Source of the DNA: Malaciobacter halophilus
GTDB taxonomy: Bacteria > Campylobacterota > Campylobacteria > Campylobacterales > Arcobacteraceae
DNA length: 64,000 nucleotides
Reading direction: 5' to 3'
Assembly (NCBI RefSeq): GCF_002837275.1
Contig: NZ_NXIF01000023.1
Coordinates: 62,001 to 126,000 of the forward strand
Shown: in pieces, positions 16,754 through 27,187 of the stretch
How positions within the stretch are numbered: the stretch's first letter is position 1
Layout of the letters: the number at the start of each line of letters is the position of its first letter
Translations under genes and position numbers: made by a program
The notes under the pieces: generated by a model
The model's input: the letters and a program-made list of their open reading frames with translations, nothing else
Databases searched by the model: none
Told to the model about the DNA's origin: nothing

Positions 16754-18871
16754 CTACTCTTTAAATTTTTTATCATTTGCACTTTTTAAAATCTCAGAAG
16801 CAATACTTGAGCTTGTTTTAGCAATCTCTTGTGTATCAGATGATACTCTTGAGTTTTCTTGAGTTTGTGCATCTATTTTTGTAATCATCTCATTTACTTG
16901 TTCTATACTTATTTTTTGTTCATTTGAAGCTGCTGAAATATTACTTATAATATGAGTAGTTTTTTCTACATTTTGACTAAGTTTACTATAACCTTCAATC
17001 ATATTATCAGCAATTACTTTTCCATTGTGAGTTTTAGAAGTAGCTTTTTCTACTAAATCTTTTATTTCACTAGCTGCTTGTGCACTTCTATTTGCAAGAT
17101 TTCTAACTTCTTGTGCAACTACGGCAAATCCTTTACCAGACTCTCCTGCCGTTGCTGCTTCAACTGCTGCATTAAGTGAAAGAATATTTGTTTGAAATGC
17201 TATTTGGTCAATTACTAAAATAGCTTCAACAATAAGTTTTGTTTCTTCATTAATCTCATCCATAGCCTTAACAGTAGAAGAGGCTAAGGCTTCACCTTCA
17301 TGAATTGCTGTACTTAATTCATTTGAGTATTGTTGCATTGTTTTAATATCTTGTGTATTTGCAATTACAGTATTTGTAACCTCTTCAATTGCAGAAGCAC
17401 TCTCTTCTAATGAAACTGCCGTTTGATTTGTAGAAGTATTTAGTTTATTAACATTTTCTAATAAAAGTTGTGATTTTTCATTTAAAATCTCACCATTTGC
17501 TTTATTTGTTTGAAGCATTTTTGTTATGATTTGACAAAGTTCATTGATTTTTATAGCTATATTTCCAGTAGGATTTGATATTTCATTTGTAAAATCAAGT
17601 TTAGAGTAAGACTCTAAAACTTTTTTAATTTGATTAATGTCATCATTTACATCTAATCTAATTGTTTTAATCATATCATTTAAAATATCTTTTAATTCAT
17701 TTAAAGATGGATTTGAAGTCTGTTTTGTAACTTCACAAGATAAGTTACCATTTTTAACAGTAGTAACTATTTGTTTTACTTCTTGAATTAAAAGCTCTTC
17801 TTCTTTATGAGAGTCTTCAATTATTTGCATCTGTTCATCAATAGTTTTACCCATTTTTCCAAACTCATCATTTGATTTGATATTAAGTTTTTCTATTGAA
17901 TTACTCTCTTTTTTTAAATAGCTAAAAAATGAGTACAGACCTCTTTGAAAATCTTGTAATGGAGCTAGAGCCCTTGAAAGGAATAGATACAATATAGTTA
18001 AAATAGCAATTAGCAGTATCAAAAAAAGTACAGCAGTATTTTTCAACTCTTTATTTATTTGCTCAAAAATACCCTCTTCTGATACTTTAATAATAGAGTA
18101 CCAATTTACACTATTTATTTTATTAAAAAAAATGTGTTGCTCACCTCCACTATCATTTTTTATTAGATAGCCTTTTTCATTATTTTTAATACTTTTATAA
18201 AATTTTGATTCTTTACCAATTAGTTTTTTATTTTTGTGAATTAAAATCTCACCATCATTATCTATAATATAAACATATCCATCAGCAGTAATATCTGCTG
18301 TCATTACTTTATTTATGAGTGTATCAAGTGCAATATCTGCACCTAAAACTGCCACTATTTTTCCATCTTTAAAAATTGGCTCATAAAGTGTAATTACATA
18401 TGTATTTAATGTTTTACCCCAGTAAGGTTTAGTAACCCCAATAGATTTCTTTTTGACAGCATCTTTGTACCATGGTCTAGCTCTTGCATCAAAATTATCT
18501 TTTGCTAAAGTTAGAATCTTACCACTTGATTCAACTTCATAACCATTTTCTTCAAAACCAATAAAAAGTAACCCAAAATTACCTGAACGCTTACCTAAAT
18601 TAAGTAACTTTGGAATATTTTCATTTTCTAAAGTTAACTTCTCTTTTTTCAAATCTTGTGCAATTGATTTTACAATAGAAACTTTCGATTCAAAGTAAGT
18701 ATCAAAATACTCTGAGATATTTGAAGCTGTATTTGTCTCTTTATTTTTTACTAAACTATACTTAGATTCATAAGAAGTTGTAGCGTTTTGATACCCTAAT
18801 ACCAAAAAAGACAGACTCACACTTATAAAAATTAAGACCAATAGTTTTGTCTTTATACTATATTTCCCCAT
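16754..18871 (-). CDS. Methyl-accepting chemotaxis protein with dCache sensor (paralogue)
   Basis: 705 residues with the same plan as the convergent neighbour. A first membrane helix lies at about 8-27, then a dCache-like sensor ([32 protein letters not shown]), a second helix at about 280-300, and a signalling domain with [21 protein letters not shown]. The ribosome site AAGGGGAAACAAA precedes the ATG. The two receptors align from the first residues (SIKTKLL) to the C-terminus, pointing to gene duplication. Divergence is greatest in the periplasmic part, so ligands may differ. Confidence 0.93.
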   Translation of the reverse strand: MGKYSIKTKLLVLIFISVSLSFLVLGYQNATTSYESKYSLVKNKETNTASNISEYFDTYFESKVSIVKSIAQDLKKEKLTLENENIPKLLNLGKRSGNFGLLFIGFEENGYEVESSGKILTLAKDNFDARARPWYKDAVKKKSIGVTKPYWGKTLNTYVITLYEPIFKDGKIVAVLGADIALDTLINKVMTADITADGYVYIIDNDGEILIHKNKKLIGKESKFYKSIKNNEKGYLIKNDSGGEQHIFFNKINSVNWYSIIKVSEEGIFEQINKELKNTAVLFLILLIAILTILYLFLSRALAPLQDFQRGLYSFFSYLKKESNSIEKLNIKSNDEFGKMGKTIDEQMQIIEDSHKEEELLIQEVKQIVTTVKNGNLSCEVTKQTSNPSLNELKDILNDMIKTIRLDVNDDINQIKKVLESYSKLDFTNEISNPTGNIAIKINELCQIITKMLQTNKANGEILNEKSQLLLENVNKLNTSTNQTAVSLEESASAIEEVTNTVIANTQDIKTMQQYSNELSTAIHEGEALASSTVKAMDEINEETKLIVEAILVIDQIAFQTNILSLNAAVEAATAGESGKGFAVVAQEVRNLANRSAQAASEIKDLVEKATSKTHNGKVIADNMIEGYSKLSQNVEKTTHIISNISAASNEQKISIEQVNEMITKIDAQTQENSRVSSDTQEIAKTSSSIASEILKSANDKKFKE

Positions 18872-18961
18872 TTTGTTTCCCCTTTAGCTAAATAAGAAAG
18901 TTTATAGAAGTAAAATGAAATAAAAGTGATTTTTTGATATTTATAATAGTTAGATTATAAT

Positions 18962-21373
18962 TTATTCGAAGAATGCTATAGTATTTTTTCCTGAACGCTT
19001 TGCCATATACATAGCTGTATCTGCTTGTTTTATTAGTTCTTTAACACTAAAAGTACTATCTCTAAATAGTGTTATTCCTATACTTGGAGTTGAAATATTT
19101 TCATATCCATTTATAGTTTTTATATCATTTAATGAGCCTTTTATTTTAGAAGCAAGTATTTGAATATTGTTTCTTGCACTTGGTTTATCATTTCCAATAA
19201 AATCAGCTAAAACAATAAATTCATCTCCACCAATTCTTGCAATAGTATCCTCTTTTCTAACTGTATTTTGAAGTTTTCTTGCAACCTCTTTTAAAAGTAC
19301 ATCTCCTGTTTCATGACCTAAAGTATCATTTATAGTTTTAAAGTTATCTAGGTCTATAAAAATAATTGCTCCATATGATTTATGTCTAGTGACTTTATTT
19401 ATTGAGTTTTTTACCCTATCAAAAAGAAGCATTCTATTTGGTAAGGCTGTCAAACTGTCATGTGTTGCTTGATACTCTAAGTATTGTTGTTTTAGTTTTT
19501 GCTCACTAATATCATTGTATTGAGATAGATAGTTTTTTACACTCCCATCTTTTTCTTTAATTGCTGTAATAGTAGCTTTTAGTGGTATATTTTCACCATT
19601 TTTTTTCTTATTGTATATCTCTCCTGACCAAGTGCCATTTGAAAGAATAGAGTTCCACATAGATGAATAGAATTCATCAGAATGCTCTTCTGATTTGAAA
19701 ATATTTGGATTTTGTCCTAAAATATCATCTTTTTCATATCCCATAACATTACAAAATGCTTGATTTACATCTATTATTCTAGCTTCACTATTTGTAATAA
19801 TCATAGGTTCATTTGATTCAAAAGCATAAGAAGCTATTGTTAATCTCTCTTCTTGTTTTGCTTTTGTTTTTTCATAATCAATTTTTTCTAAAGCATACTC
19901 CATATCAATAATCATTTTATTAAAAAGTATCTCTATTTCATTGTCAAAGAAGCCCTTTTTATTTGAATATAATACTAATAATGCAGTAACTTTTCCAAAT
20001 TTTTGTATAGGAAAAACAGCAAGGGATTTAAAATCTTTTGACTTAATAAAGTCTTCATCTAAATCACTATATTTATCTATATTTGAATTTTTTATTATAT
20101 TTTTTTTACTTAAAATAGATTTTTTTAATATAGAATTATTTGGCTGTACAAGTTTAAATTTTGCCTCTTTATAACTTTCACCTTTTATTAAAAAACTTCT
20201 TCTTTGAGACTTTTTGACTTTATAAATAACACCTAAAGATATATTTGAATCACTTACAATAGTATCAAGAACTTTATTGAAAAGTCTTTTTTTTGTATTC
20301 ATTTTCAAGATAACTTTATTGATTTTATTTAAAGCCTTATATATATTTTGCTGTTTTTTAAGTTTATTAAAGCTTCTTTGTTGATTTGAAACTATTGTTT
20401 TTAAAACAAACAATAAACTAATCAAAGTTACAAAAGAAACAAATAGAAAACTAAGACTTAAAATCTGTGATTTTGTAGCTTCTTTTTCTATTTGTTTTGC
20501 TAACTTTAAAACATCTGAACTAACTAGATAGTGAAGTTTTCCTAAATTATCTATTCTAGCAGATGATAAATTCCACCATGAATCTAGGCTTAATGAATCA
20601 CTTGATATTAACTCTTTTAGATTTGTTCTAATATTTTTTAGTCTTTGATTATACGATTCTTTGATAATCTTATTATAAACTTCTATCTCTTTTTCTTCTG
20701 CTTTTAATAAAAACTCTTCAATGTTAAAATCTTGAATAGCATATGTTCTTATGAGTTTTTTATAGTTTTGTAAAGATATATCTTTTTGTACAATTAAAAT
20801 AGAAGTTAATGCCCTTTCTACACCCGCTGCCTCTTTTGCAGCTAAAATATTCACAATATAAGAGAATTTTGTATTAAATTTTGTAGCAAACTTTATGGGT
20901 TTTATAGAATAAATAGTTTCTAAAAGGGCTTTGTTTATATTGCTATAAGAGAGTATTGCATCACTTGATTTTATATTATTGTTATCAACTTTTTGTCTTA
21001 ATAAAGAAAACTGTTTAAATATATCTTGTATCTTTTTCACAGTAAAGTTTATTTTAGGTGTATTCTTTTGTATTTTTGCAATTGTAGATAAGAAATCATG
21101 ATAAACTTCATTTGTTGATTCTCTTTGCTTTAAAAGTCTATTTTTATATTTTTGAGAGTTTAAATATATTACAGTATAACCTCTCTCTTTTTGAATTGAA
21201 TCAATTACTTTTTCAGTAGCAAAAATATACTCTATATCACTTTGAATATTATCAACTTCACTTAATGTATCAATTTTTTCAAGTACAAGAACTGTACTAA
21301 AGTAAAGTATTCCCAATGCAGGGAGTGTAAATATTAATAAAATTTTTGCAAAAAGAGAGTTTTTTAACAACAT
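18962..21373 (-). CDS. Diguanylate cyclase with NIT, GAF and PAS domains
   Basis: 803 residues. An N-terminal membrane helix, then a helical periplasmic domain with the ERG signature of nitrate/nitrite-sensing (NIT) domains (about 30-290), a second membrane helix at about 300-325, a GAF-like region (about 345-505), a PAS domain (about 520-635, with MIITNSEARIIDVNQAFCNVMGY split over its core) and a C-terminal GGDEF domain. The active motif RIGGDEF is intact. RxxD (RKED) lies five residues upstream, a product-inhibition I-site. Predicted to make c-di-GMP in response to a periplasmic signal, possibly nitrate. Confidence 0.88.
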   Translation of the reverse strand: MLLKNSLFAKILLIFTLPALGILYFSTVLVLEKIDTLSEVDNIQSDIEYIFATEKVIDSIQKERGYTVIYLNSQKYKNRLLKQRESTNEVYHDFLSTIAKIQKNTPKINFTVKKIQDIFKQFSLLRQKVDNNNIKSSDAILSYSNINKALLETIYSIKPIKFATKFNTKFSYIVNILAAKEAAGVERALTSILIVQKDISLQNYKKLIRTYAIQDFNIEEFLLKAEEKEIEVYNKIIKESYNQRLKNIRTNLKELISSDSLSLDSWWNLSSARIDNLGKLHYLVSSDVLKLAKQIEKEATKSQILSLSFLFVSFVTLISLLFVLKTIVSNQQRSFNKLKKQQNIYKALNKINKVILKMNTKKRLFNKVLDTIVSDSNISLGVIYKVKKSQRRSFLIKGESYKEAKFKLVQPNNSILKKSILSKKNIIKNSNIDKYSDLDEDFIKSKDFKSLAVFPIQKFGKVTALLVLYSNKKGFFDNEIEILFNKMIIDMEYALEKIDYEKTKAKQEERLTIASYAFESNEPMIITNSEARIIDVNQAFCNVMGYEKDDILGQNPNIFKSEEHSDEFYSSMWNSILSNGTWSGEIYNKKKNGENIPLKATITAIKEKDGSVKNYLSQYNDISEQKLKQQYLEYQATHDSLTALPNRMLLFDRVKNSINKVTRHKSYGAIIFIDLDNFKTINDTLGHETGDVLLKEVARKLQNTVRKEDTIARIGGDEFIVLADFIGNDKPSARNNIQILASKIKGSLNDIKTINGYENISTPSIGITLFRDSTFSVKELIKQADTAMYMAKRSGKNTIAFFE

Positions 21374-21515
21374 TTTTCCTAATATTAGAAGTTATTTTTA
21401 GCTAGTGATGATATCTAAAAAGCTATTATAATTAAATTTTAATAATAAATTTTATGTATTATTTAAGTTAAAAAGTTATTTTTGCTAAGATTTGTTACAA
21501 CTAGAAGATAATCTT

Positions 21516-22229
21516 CTAGTTTGCAACTGACATAGCAAACTCTTTTAAAACTTGCTTTGAATCTGCGTCTAGTCCTTGTTTTATACCTTTTGAAAAATCA
21601 TCTGGAAAAATTTCAAACTCTTTATTGAAGTATCCATCAAAAATATTTGATGCAATTGATTCAGGTGTAGCTTTTGGCATATCTTGTCCTTTTGTCATAT
21701 TTGTATCAATAGGACCTGGAAGAACTTCATAAACATCTATTTCATCTTTTGCTAATTCTGCTCTTAAAGCTTGTGTTACTGAATGAAGTGCAGCTTTAGA
21801 AGAACAATATAATCCCATAATTGGTAAATTTGCTAAAGCTAAAACAGAAGTGATATTTATAATTGCACCTTGTTTGTTCAATTTATTTCTTAAAATCTTG
21901 CACACATTTAAAGTACCATGTAAATTAACATCAAAGTCACTTGTATCTTCATCAAAAACTCTTTTTGCACTATTTACACCAGCATTATTTATAATAATAT
22001 CAAGAGAGTCAATACTATTTGCAAATGAAATAATATCCTCTTTATTTGTAATATCTAACTTTATAGTTTTTATATTTGATGATAATTTCTCAATCTTTTC
22101 TAAAGTTTTTATATCTCTTGCAGCACAATAAATAGTTTTAGCTTCAAAAGAGATTGCTTTTTTTACTAGCATAGAACCAAGTCCACCATTTGCACCTGTA
22201 ATAAGTATTGATTTGTTTTTTAAATTCAT
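21516..22229 (-). CDS. Short-chain dehydrogenase/reductase (SDR)
   Basis: 237 residues. The TGANGGLG cofactor motif starts at about residue 11, NNAG is at about 85, the catalytic Ser region is NITSVLAL, and YCSSK (YxxxK) is at about 145. PGPIDTNMT follows as in classical SDRs. The substrate is unknown. It is divergent from the nik operon across a spacer with a perfect palindrome. A short inverted repeat overlaps its stop codon. Confidence 0.85.
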   Translation of the reverse strand: MNLKNKSILITGANGGLGSMLVKKAISFEAKTIYCAARDIKTLEKIEKLSSNIKTIKLDITNKEDIISFANSIDSLDIIINNAGVNSAKRVFDEDTSDFDVNLHGTLNVCKILRNKLNKQGAIINITSVLALANLPIMGLYCSSKAALHSVTQALRAELAKDEIDVYEVLPGPIDTNMTKGQDMPKATPESIASNIFDGYFNKEFEIFPDDFSKGIKQGLDADSKQVLKEFAMSVAN

Positions 22230-22283
22230 TTCAAACCTTTATGTAAATTTCAATAATCTTACTATCTTATAATAAAAAACAAC

Positions 22284-22300
22284 TTAGAACTTGGTTCTAA
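22284..22300. promoter_or_regulatory. Palindrome between SDR gene and nik operon
   Basis: TTAGAAC-TTG-GTTCTAA, with perfect 7-bp arms and a 3-bp centre. It lies about 55 bases upstream of the SDR gene and 78 bases upstream of nikA, where a dimeric regulator could act on either. It does not resemble the NikR boxes I know. The bound protein is unknown. Confidence 0.45.
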
Positions 22301-22377
22301 AAATACATAAGAAGAGGGTAATATAACTTTCATTTTACATAAAAAAATTATAATTATAAAAATTTTAAGAGGTAAAA

Positions 22378-23955
22378 ATGAAAAAGTTATTAATTTTAAC
22401 AGTTACTTTTTTTGCAATTTTTATGTTTATTGGTTGCCAAGAAAATAAAAAAGAGTCAAATGAACTAACTTATGCTAGTACAAAAGATATTAGAGATATA
22501 AATCCCCATTTGTATAGAGGAGAGATGGCTGCACAAAATATGGTTTTTGAGCCATTGATTATTAATACTCAAGATGGAATCAAACCTTGGCTTGCAAAAA
22601 GTTGGCAAATAAAAGAAAATGGAAAAAAATATATTTTTAAATTAAAAGAAGATATTTTATTTACTGATGGTGTTAAACTTGATGCAAATGTTATTAAAAG
22701 TAATTTTGATGCGATTTTAGAAAACAAAGTTAGACACGCTTGGTTAGAACTTGTAAATGTTATAGATTCAACAAAAGTAATTGATAAATACACTTTTGAA
22801 CTAAATCTAAAAAGCCCATACTATCCAACCCTTACAGAATTAGCCATGACTAGACCTTTTCGTTTTGTTTCACCAAAATGTTTTAAACAAAATGAAACAA
22901 AAAATGGTCTTTCTTGCTATAGTGGTACTGGACCTTGGATATTAAAAGAACACAATAAAAATAGTTTTGCACTGTTTGAACGAAATAATAACTATTGGAA
23001 TAAAGCACCTAAAATATCTTCAATAAAATGGAAAGTAATACCTAATCATCAAGCAATATTATTAGCTTTACAAAAAGGTGAAGTTGATTTGATTTTTGGT
23101 TCTGATGGAGATATGATAAATTTAAATGCTTTTACTGCTTTAAAAAAAGAGAATAGTTTAAAAACACTACTAAGTAATCCTATTGCATCAAGAGCTATTC
23201 TTATAAACACTAAAAGAGAAATAACAAAAGATTCTCAAGTAAGATTAGCATTGGCTCACGCAATTAATAAAGAAGCTATAATCAAAGGGATTTTAAACAA
23301 TTCTGAATCAGTTGCAAATACACTTTTTTCAAAAACTACACCCTATTCAAATATTGATTTGAAAACAAAAGAGTTTAATCTTAAGAAATCAAATCAATTA
23401 CTTAAAGATTCAGGTTGGATTTTAAAAGATGATAACTTTAGATATAAAGATGGAAAGCTACTTGAATTAAAACTATATTACAATGCAAATAACGCACAAG
23501 AAAAAGTTATAAGTGAATATATACAAAGTAATTTAAAAGATATTGGAGTAAACTTAAAAATTATTGGAGAAGAGAAACAATCATTTTTAGATAGACAAAA
23601 AAGTGGTAATTTTGATTTACAATATGCTTTATCTTGGGGTGTTCCATATGACCCGCAATCATTTATCTCTTCATGGAGAGTACCTGCACATGGAGATTAT
23701 CAAGCGCAAATGGGATTAAAAAGAAAAGCTTGGCTAGATGATACTATTCAAGATATTTTAACACAAGCAGATGAAGAAAAAAGAAAACAGTTATATAAAG
23801 AGATATTTACATATATTCATCAACAAAATGTATATATACCTCTTAGCTATTCAAGAACAAAAGTTGTATTTAACCCAAGGGTTAAAAATATTACGTTTAA
23901 TCTTTCTCAATATGAAATTCCATTTGAAAAGATGTATCTTGAAAAGACAAAATGA
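22378..23955 (+). CDS. nikA: Nickel ABC transporter substrate-binding lipoprotein
   Basis: 525 residues, family 5 SBP, with lipoprotein signal MKKLLILTVTFFAIFMFIGC. Resemblance to NikA is strong and collinear: NPHLYRGEMAAQNMVFEPL, RHAWLELVNV, RPFRF, GTGPWILKE, WGVPYDP and IPFEKM. The Arg and Trp/Tyr positions known to hold the nickel-metallophore complex in E. coli NikA (in RHAW, RPFRF and WGxPYDP) are all present. It starts the nik operon and overlaps nikB by ATGA. Confidence 0.92.
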   Translation: MKKLLILTVTFFAIFMFIGCQENKKESNELTYASTKDIRDINPHLYRGEMAAQNMVFEPLIINTQDGIKPWLAKSWQIKENGKKYIFKLKEDILFTDGVKLDANVIKSNFDAILENKVRHAWLELVNVIDSTKVIDKYTFELNLKSPYYPTLTELAMTRPFRFVSPKCFKQNETKNGLSCYSGTGPWILKEHNKNSFALFERNNNYWNKAPKISSIKWKVIPNHQAILLALQKGEVDLIFGSDGDMINLNAFTALKKENSLKTLLSNPIASRAILINTKREITKDSQVRLALAHAINKEAIIKGILNNSESVANTLFSKTTPYSNIDLKTKEFNLKKSNQLLKDSGWILKDDNFRYKDGKLLELKLYYNANNAQEKVISEYIQSNLKDIGVNLKIIGEEKQSFLDRQKSGNFDLQYALSWGVPYDPQSFISSWRVPAHGDYQAQMGLKRKAWLDDTIQDILTQADEEKRKQLYKEIFTYIHQQNVYIPLSYSRTKVVFNPRVKNITFNLSQYEIPFEKMYLEKTK

Positions 23956-24875
23956 TAAGATATATAATAAAAAGAGTATTACTTATAGTTCCCCTTTTAT
24001 TAGGGGTTTCTATAGTATGCTTTATTTTAGTAAATCTAAACCCTAGTAGTCCAGCTGAAGTTACACTAAGAATAAACAACATTACAGTTACTCCACAAGC
24101 AATAGAAGAGACAAAAAAAGAGTTAGGTTTAAATAAGCCATTAGTACAACAATATATTCAATGGATAAAAAATTTGCTAAACGCAGATTTAGGAACTAGC
24201 TATGAAACAAAACAACCTGTATTTGATGAACTTATTCAAGCACTACCTGTAACAATATATCTATCTTTTAGTGCTATTTTGTTAATAGCAATTTTTGGTT
24301 TTACAATCGGTGTATTGTGTGCAGTTTATGAAAATAGTTATTTTGATAAACTAGCTAGAGTATTTATCTTTACATCAGCTGCTATGCCTAGCTTTTGGTT
24401 AGCTTTATTACTAATTTGGCTTTTTTCTTTAAAGTTTAATATTTTTCCATCAAGTGGATTAGATGGTATAAAAAGTATTGTTTTACCAGCTATTACGTTA
24501 GCAGTAGCGTATATCTCTACTTTTATAAGAATTATTAGAAACTCTTTAATACAAATAAAAAGCTCTTTATTTATTACTTATGCTAAAGCAAGAGGACTTA
24601 ATAAGTTTGAAATATTAAAACATAAGATAAAAAATATTATCAATCCATTTATTGTTGCACTAGCTATGTCTATTCCTAAACTATTTGCAGGTACTGTAAT
24701 TATAGAAAATATCTTTGGTTTACCAGGACTTGGAAGACTTTGTGTACATGCAATTTTTGCAAGGGATTATCCAATAATACAATCTTATATTCTTTTTATT
24801 GCGATTTTATTTATCATATTTAATCTAATAGCTGATATTTGGTTACAAGTAAGAGATCCAAGATTAAGAGTTTGA
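23952..24875 (+). CDS. nikB: Nickel ABC transporter permease NikB
   Basis: 307-residue inner-membrane permease of the dipeptide/nickel class. N-terminal helix MIRYIIKRVLLIVPLLLGVS, about six membrane helices, and the cytoplasmic coupling loop TYAKARGLNKFEILKHKIKN (EAA motif) near residue 200. It pairs with NikC to form the channel. It starts inside the nikA stop codon (ATGA). Confidence 0.9.
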   Translation: MIRYIIKRVLLIVPLLLGVSIVCFILVNLNPSSPAEVTLRINNITVTPQAIEETKKELGLNKPLVQQYIQWIKNLLNADLGTSYETKQPVFDELIQALPVTIYLSFSAILLIAIFGFTIGVLCAVYENSYFDKLARVFIFTSAAMPSFWLALLLIWLFSLKFNIFPSSGLDGIKSIVLPAITLAVAYISTFIRIIRNSLIQIKSSLFITYAKARGLNKFEILKHKIKNIINPFIVALAMSIPKLFAGTVIIENIFGLPGLGRLCVHAIFARDYPIIQSYILFIAILFIIFNLIADIWLQVRDPRLRV

Positions 24876-24876
24876 T

Positions 24877-25725
24877 ATGAGAAAAGATTTTTTAATAAAA
24901 ATAGTCAATAATAAACTAGCATTAGCAAGCTTGATATTTATAACACTTCTAATATTAACTGGGCTTTTTGCTCCTTTAGTATCTCCAAATGACCCTTACT
25001 TAGTCAATCTTGAAAATAAACTATTGTCATTTAGTTTAAAATATCCTTTAGGTACTGACCACTTGGGTAGATGTGTTGCTTCAAGATTGATTTATGGTAT
25101 TAGAACTACTTTGTTTTACTCTTTGTTTGCTATGTTTATAACAGTATTCTTTGGCTTAGTTCTTGGATTGCTTGCAAGCTTTTTTAAACTCTTAAGAGTT
25201 GTGATTTTAAGATTTTGTGATATTATGTTATCTTTTCCAAGTGAACTTATGATGTTAGCAATTATAGGCTTTTTAGGTACAGGAATTGAAAATATTATAA
25301 TTGCAGCAATAATATCAAAAGTTGCATGGTACACAAGAATGATTTACTCTTTTACTTTAAACCATGTAAATACTAACTATATACATTTTTCAAAAGTAAT
25401 TGGCATACCATCAAGAACAATCATAAAAAAACATCTTTTCCCTCTAATACTAAGTGATATAATCATGCTAGCTACACTAAATGTAGGAAGTATCATCTTA
25501 AGTATTTCAGCTCTTTCGTTTTTAGGTCTTGGAGTACAAGCACCAACTTGCGAATGGGGAATAATGCTAAATGAAGCTAAAGAGTTAATGAGTATAAATC
25601 CATATATGATGCTACCTCCTGGCTTGATGATACTTTTTGTAGTTTTATCTTTTAATATATTAGCAGATAGCATAAGAGATATTCTTGACCCAACATATAA
25701 TCTAAAAATAAAAGACAATTCATGA
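24877..25725 (+). CDS. nikC: Nickel ABC transporter permease NikC
   Basis: 282 residues, the second permease of the class. It shows the N-terminal signature LGTDHLGRCVASRLIYGIRTT and, near the end, LGVQAPTCEWGIMLNEA and DSIRDILDP, all standard for DppC/NikC proteins. The start lies one base after the nikB stop. The end overlaps nikD by ATGA. Confidence 0.9.
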   Translation: MRKDFLIKIVNNKLALASLIFITLLILTGLFAPLVSPNDPYLVNLENKLLSFSLKYPLGTDHLGRCVASRLIYGIRTTLFYSLFAMFITVFFGLVLGLLASFFKLLRVVILRFCDIMLSFPSELMMLAIIGFLGTGIENIIIAAIISKVAWYTRMIYSFTLNHVNTNYIHFSKVIGIPSRTIIKKHLFPLILSDIIMLATLNVGSIILSISALSFLGLGVQAPTCEWGIMLNEAKELMSINPYMMLPPGLMILFVVLSFNILADSIRDILDPTYNLKIKDNS

Positions 25726-26492
25726 GATATTTAAAAATTGAGAATCTAAGTATTAAAGATAATAAAACAAAAGAGATTTTATTGGATGATATAAGTATTG
25801 ATATTGAAAAAAATACTATTTTAGGAGTTGTAGGAGAGAGTGGAAGTGGAAAATCACTACTTTGTAAAACTATTTTAGGATTAACTTCTAGCAATCTTAA
25901 TATTAAAGGGAGAATAACACTTAATAATAAAGATATTTTAAACAATAGTAAAATTATAAAAAATAACTTTTGTGTAATATTACAAGAAGCTATAAATGCC
26001 TTTAATCCCCTTTATACTATAAATTATCAAATGTTAGAGAGCATTAAAACAAAACAAAGTAAAAAAGAAAAATTAAAAATATGTATAAAATATCTTAGAA
26101 AAGTTGGTCTAAAAAGATGTAGTAAAATCTTAAAAAGCTATCCCCATGAATTAAGTGGAGGACAACTTCAAAGAGTTATGATAGCAATAGCTTTAACACA
26201 AAATAGAAAAATAATTATTGCAGATGAACCTACTTCATCTTTGGATAGTATAAATCAAAAAGAGATTATTAATATATTGAAAAATTTAAAAGATAAAACA
26301 ATAATAATTGTTTCTCATGATTTAGCTTTGATTTCTCATATTGCAAAAGATATTATTGTTTTAAAAGATTCAAAAGTAGTTGAAAAAGCAGATACTAAAA
26401 CTATCTTTACAAATACAAAAGATGAATATACTAAATTTTTAATTTCTACACAAGAAAATTTATCTAAAGAGTTCATATCATGCTTAAAATAA
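25722..26492 (+). CDS. nikD: Nickel ABC transporter ATPase NikD
   Basis: 256 residues. Walker A is GESGSGKS at about 38-45, the ABC signature is LSGGQLQRV at about 142, and Walker B is IIIADEPTSSLD with a following switch His (VSHD). It is one of the two ATPases powering NikBC. Its end overlaps nikE by 13 bases. Confidence 0.9.
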   Translation: MRYLKIENLSIKDNKTKEILLDDISIDIEKNTILGVVGESGSGKSLLCKTILGLTSSNLNIKGRITLNNKDILNNSKIIKNNFCVILQEAINAFNPLYTINYQMLESIKTKQSKKEKLKICIKYLRKVGLKRCSKILKSYPHELSGGQLQRVMIAIALTQNRKIIIADEPTSSLDSINQKEIINILKNLKDKTIIIVSHDLALISHIAKDIIVLKDSKVVEKADTKTIFTNTKDEYTKFLISTQENLSKEFISCLK

Positions 26493-27187
26493 AAAACCTA
26501 TGGAAAAAATATAAAAAAGAGTTTGTTTTAAAAGATATAAATCTAAATCTTCAAAAAAACTCTTCACTAGCATTAGTTGGAGAAAGTGGAGCTGGGAAAA
26601 CAACTTTAAGTAGATTGATTTTAGGAATAGACACTCCAACAAAAGGTAATATACATATTGATAAAAACAGTATAAGTGTTGTCTTTCAAGATTATAGAAA
26701 CTCTGTCAATCCACTTTTTACAATAATAGAGATTTTAAAAGAGCCATTTTGGTTAAGAAAGACTACTTTTTCAAATGAAAAATTAGAAGATTTATTAAAA
26801 ACTTTCAATCTTTCAAAGAGTTTATTAGATAAATATCCCCATGAACTAAGTGGTGGACAACTTCAAAGGGTATGTATATTGCGTGCAATTTTGACAAAGC
26901 CATCTTTTCTTATCTTAGATGAGGCATTTAGTGCACTTGATGTATCTACAAAATCACAAGTTGTTACATATATAAAAAGTTTAAAAAAAGAGCAAAACTT
27001 AACAATTTTTTTAATAACTCATGATTTAGAAGTAGCAACAAGTTTATGTGAAAACATAAAAATACTTTTTAAAGGAGAAGTTATTGAGTCATTAAAAACC
27101 AACTGTTTAGGGCAAGCACAAAATCAATACACAAAACTTTTGATTGATTCAATAATACCTTTAAAAATAAAGGAAACAAATGAGTAA
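26480..27187 (+). CDS. nikE: Nickel ABC transporter ATPase NikE
   Basis: 235 residues. Walker A is GESGAGKT at about 33-40, the signature is LSGGQLQRV at about 126, Walker B is FLILDEAFSALD, and the switch His is in ITHD. It is shorter than oligopeptide-type ATPases, as usual for NikE. It overlaps the following acetyltransferase gene by eight bases. Confidence 0.9.
   Translation: MLKIKNLWKKYKKEFVLKDINLNLQKNSSLALVGESGAGKTTLSRLILGIDTPTKGNIHIDKNSISVVFQDYRNSVNPLFTIIEILKEPFWLRKTTFSNEKLEDLLKTFNLSKSLLDKYPHELSGGQLQRVCILRAILTKPSFLILDEAFSALDVSTKSQVVTYIKSLKKEQNLTIFLITHDLEVATSLCENIKILFKGEVIESLKTNCLGQAQNQYTKLLIDSIIPLKIKETNE

Noticed and set aside
21500-21520. Palindrome ACTAGAAGAT-A-ATCTTCTAGT at the SDR gene end as an intrinsic terminator
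   Set aside because: No T run follows on the minus strand; mentioned only in the gene entry.
22284-22300. NikR box for the nik operon
   Set aside because: The palindrome has a 3-bp centre and does not match the long-spaced NikR consensus sequences known to me.
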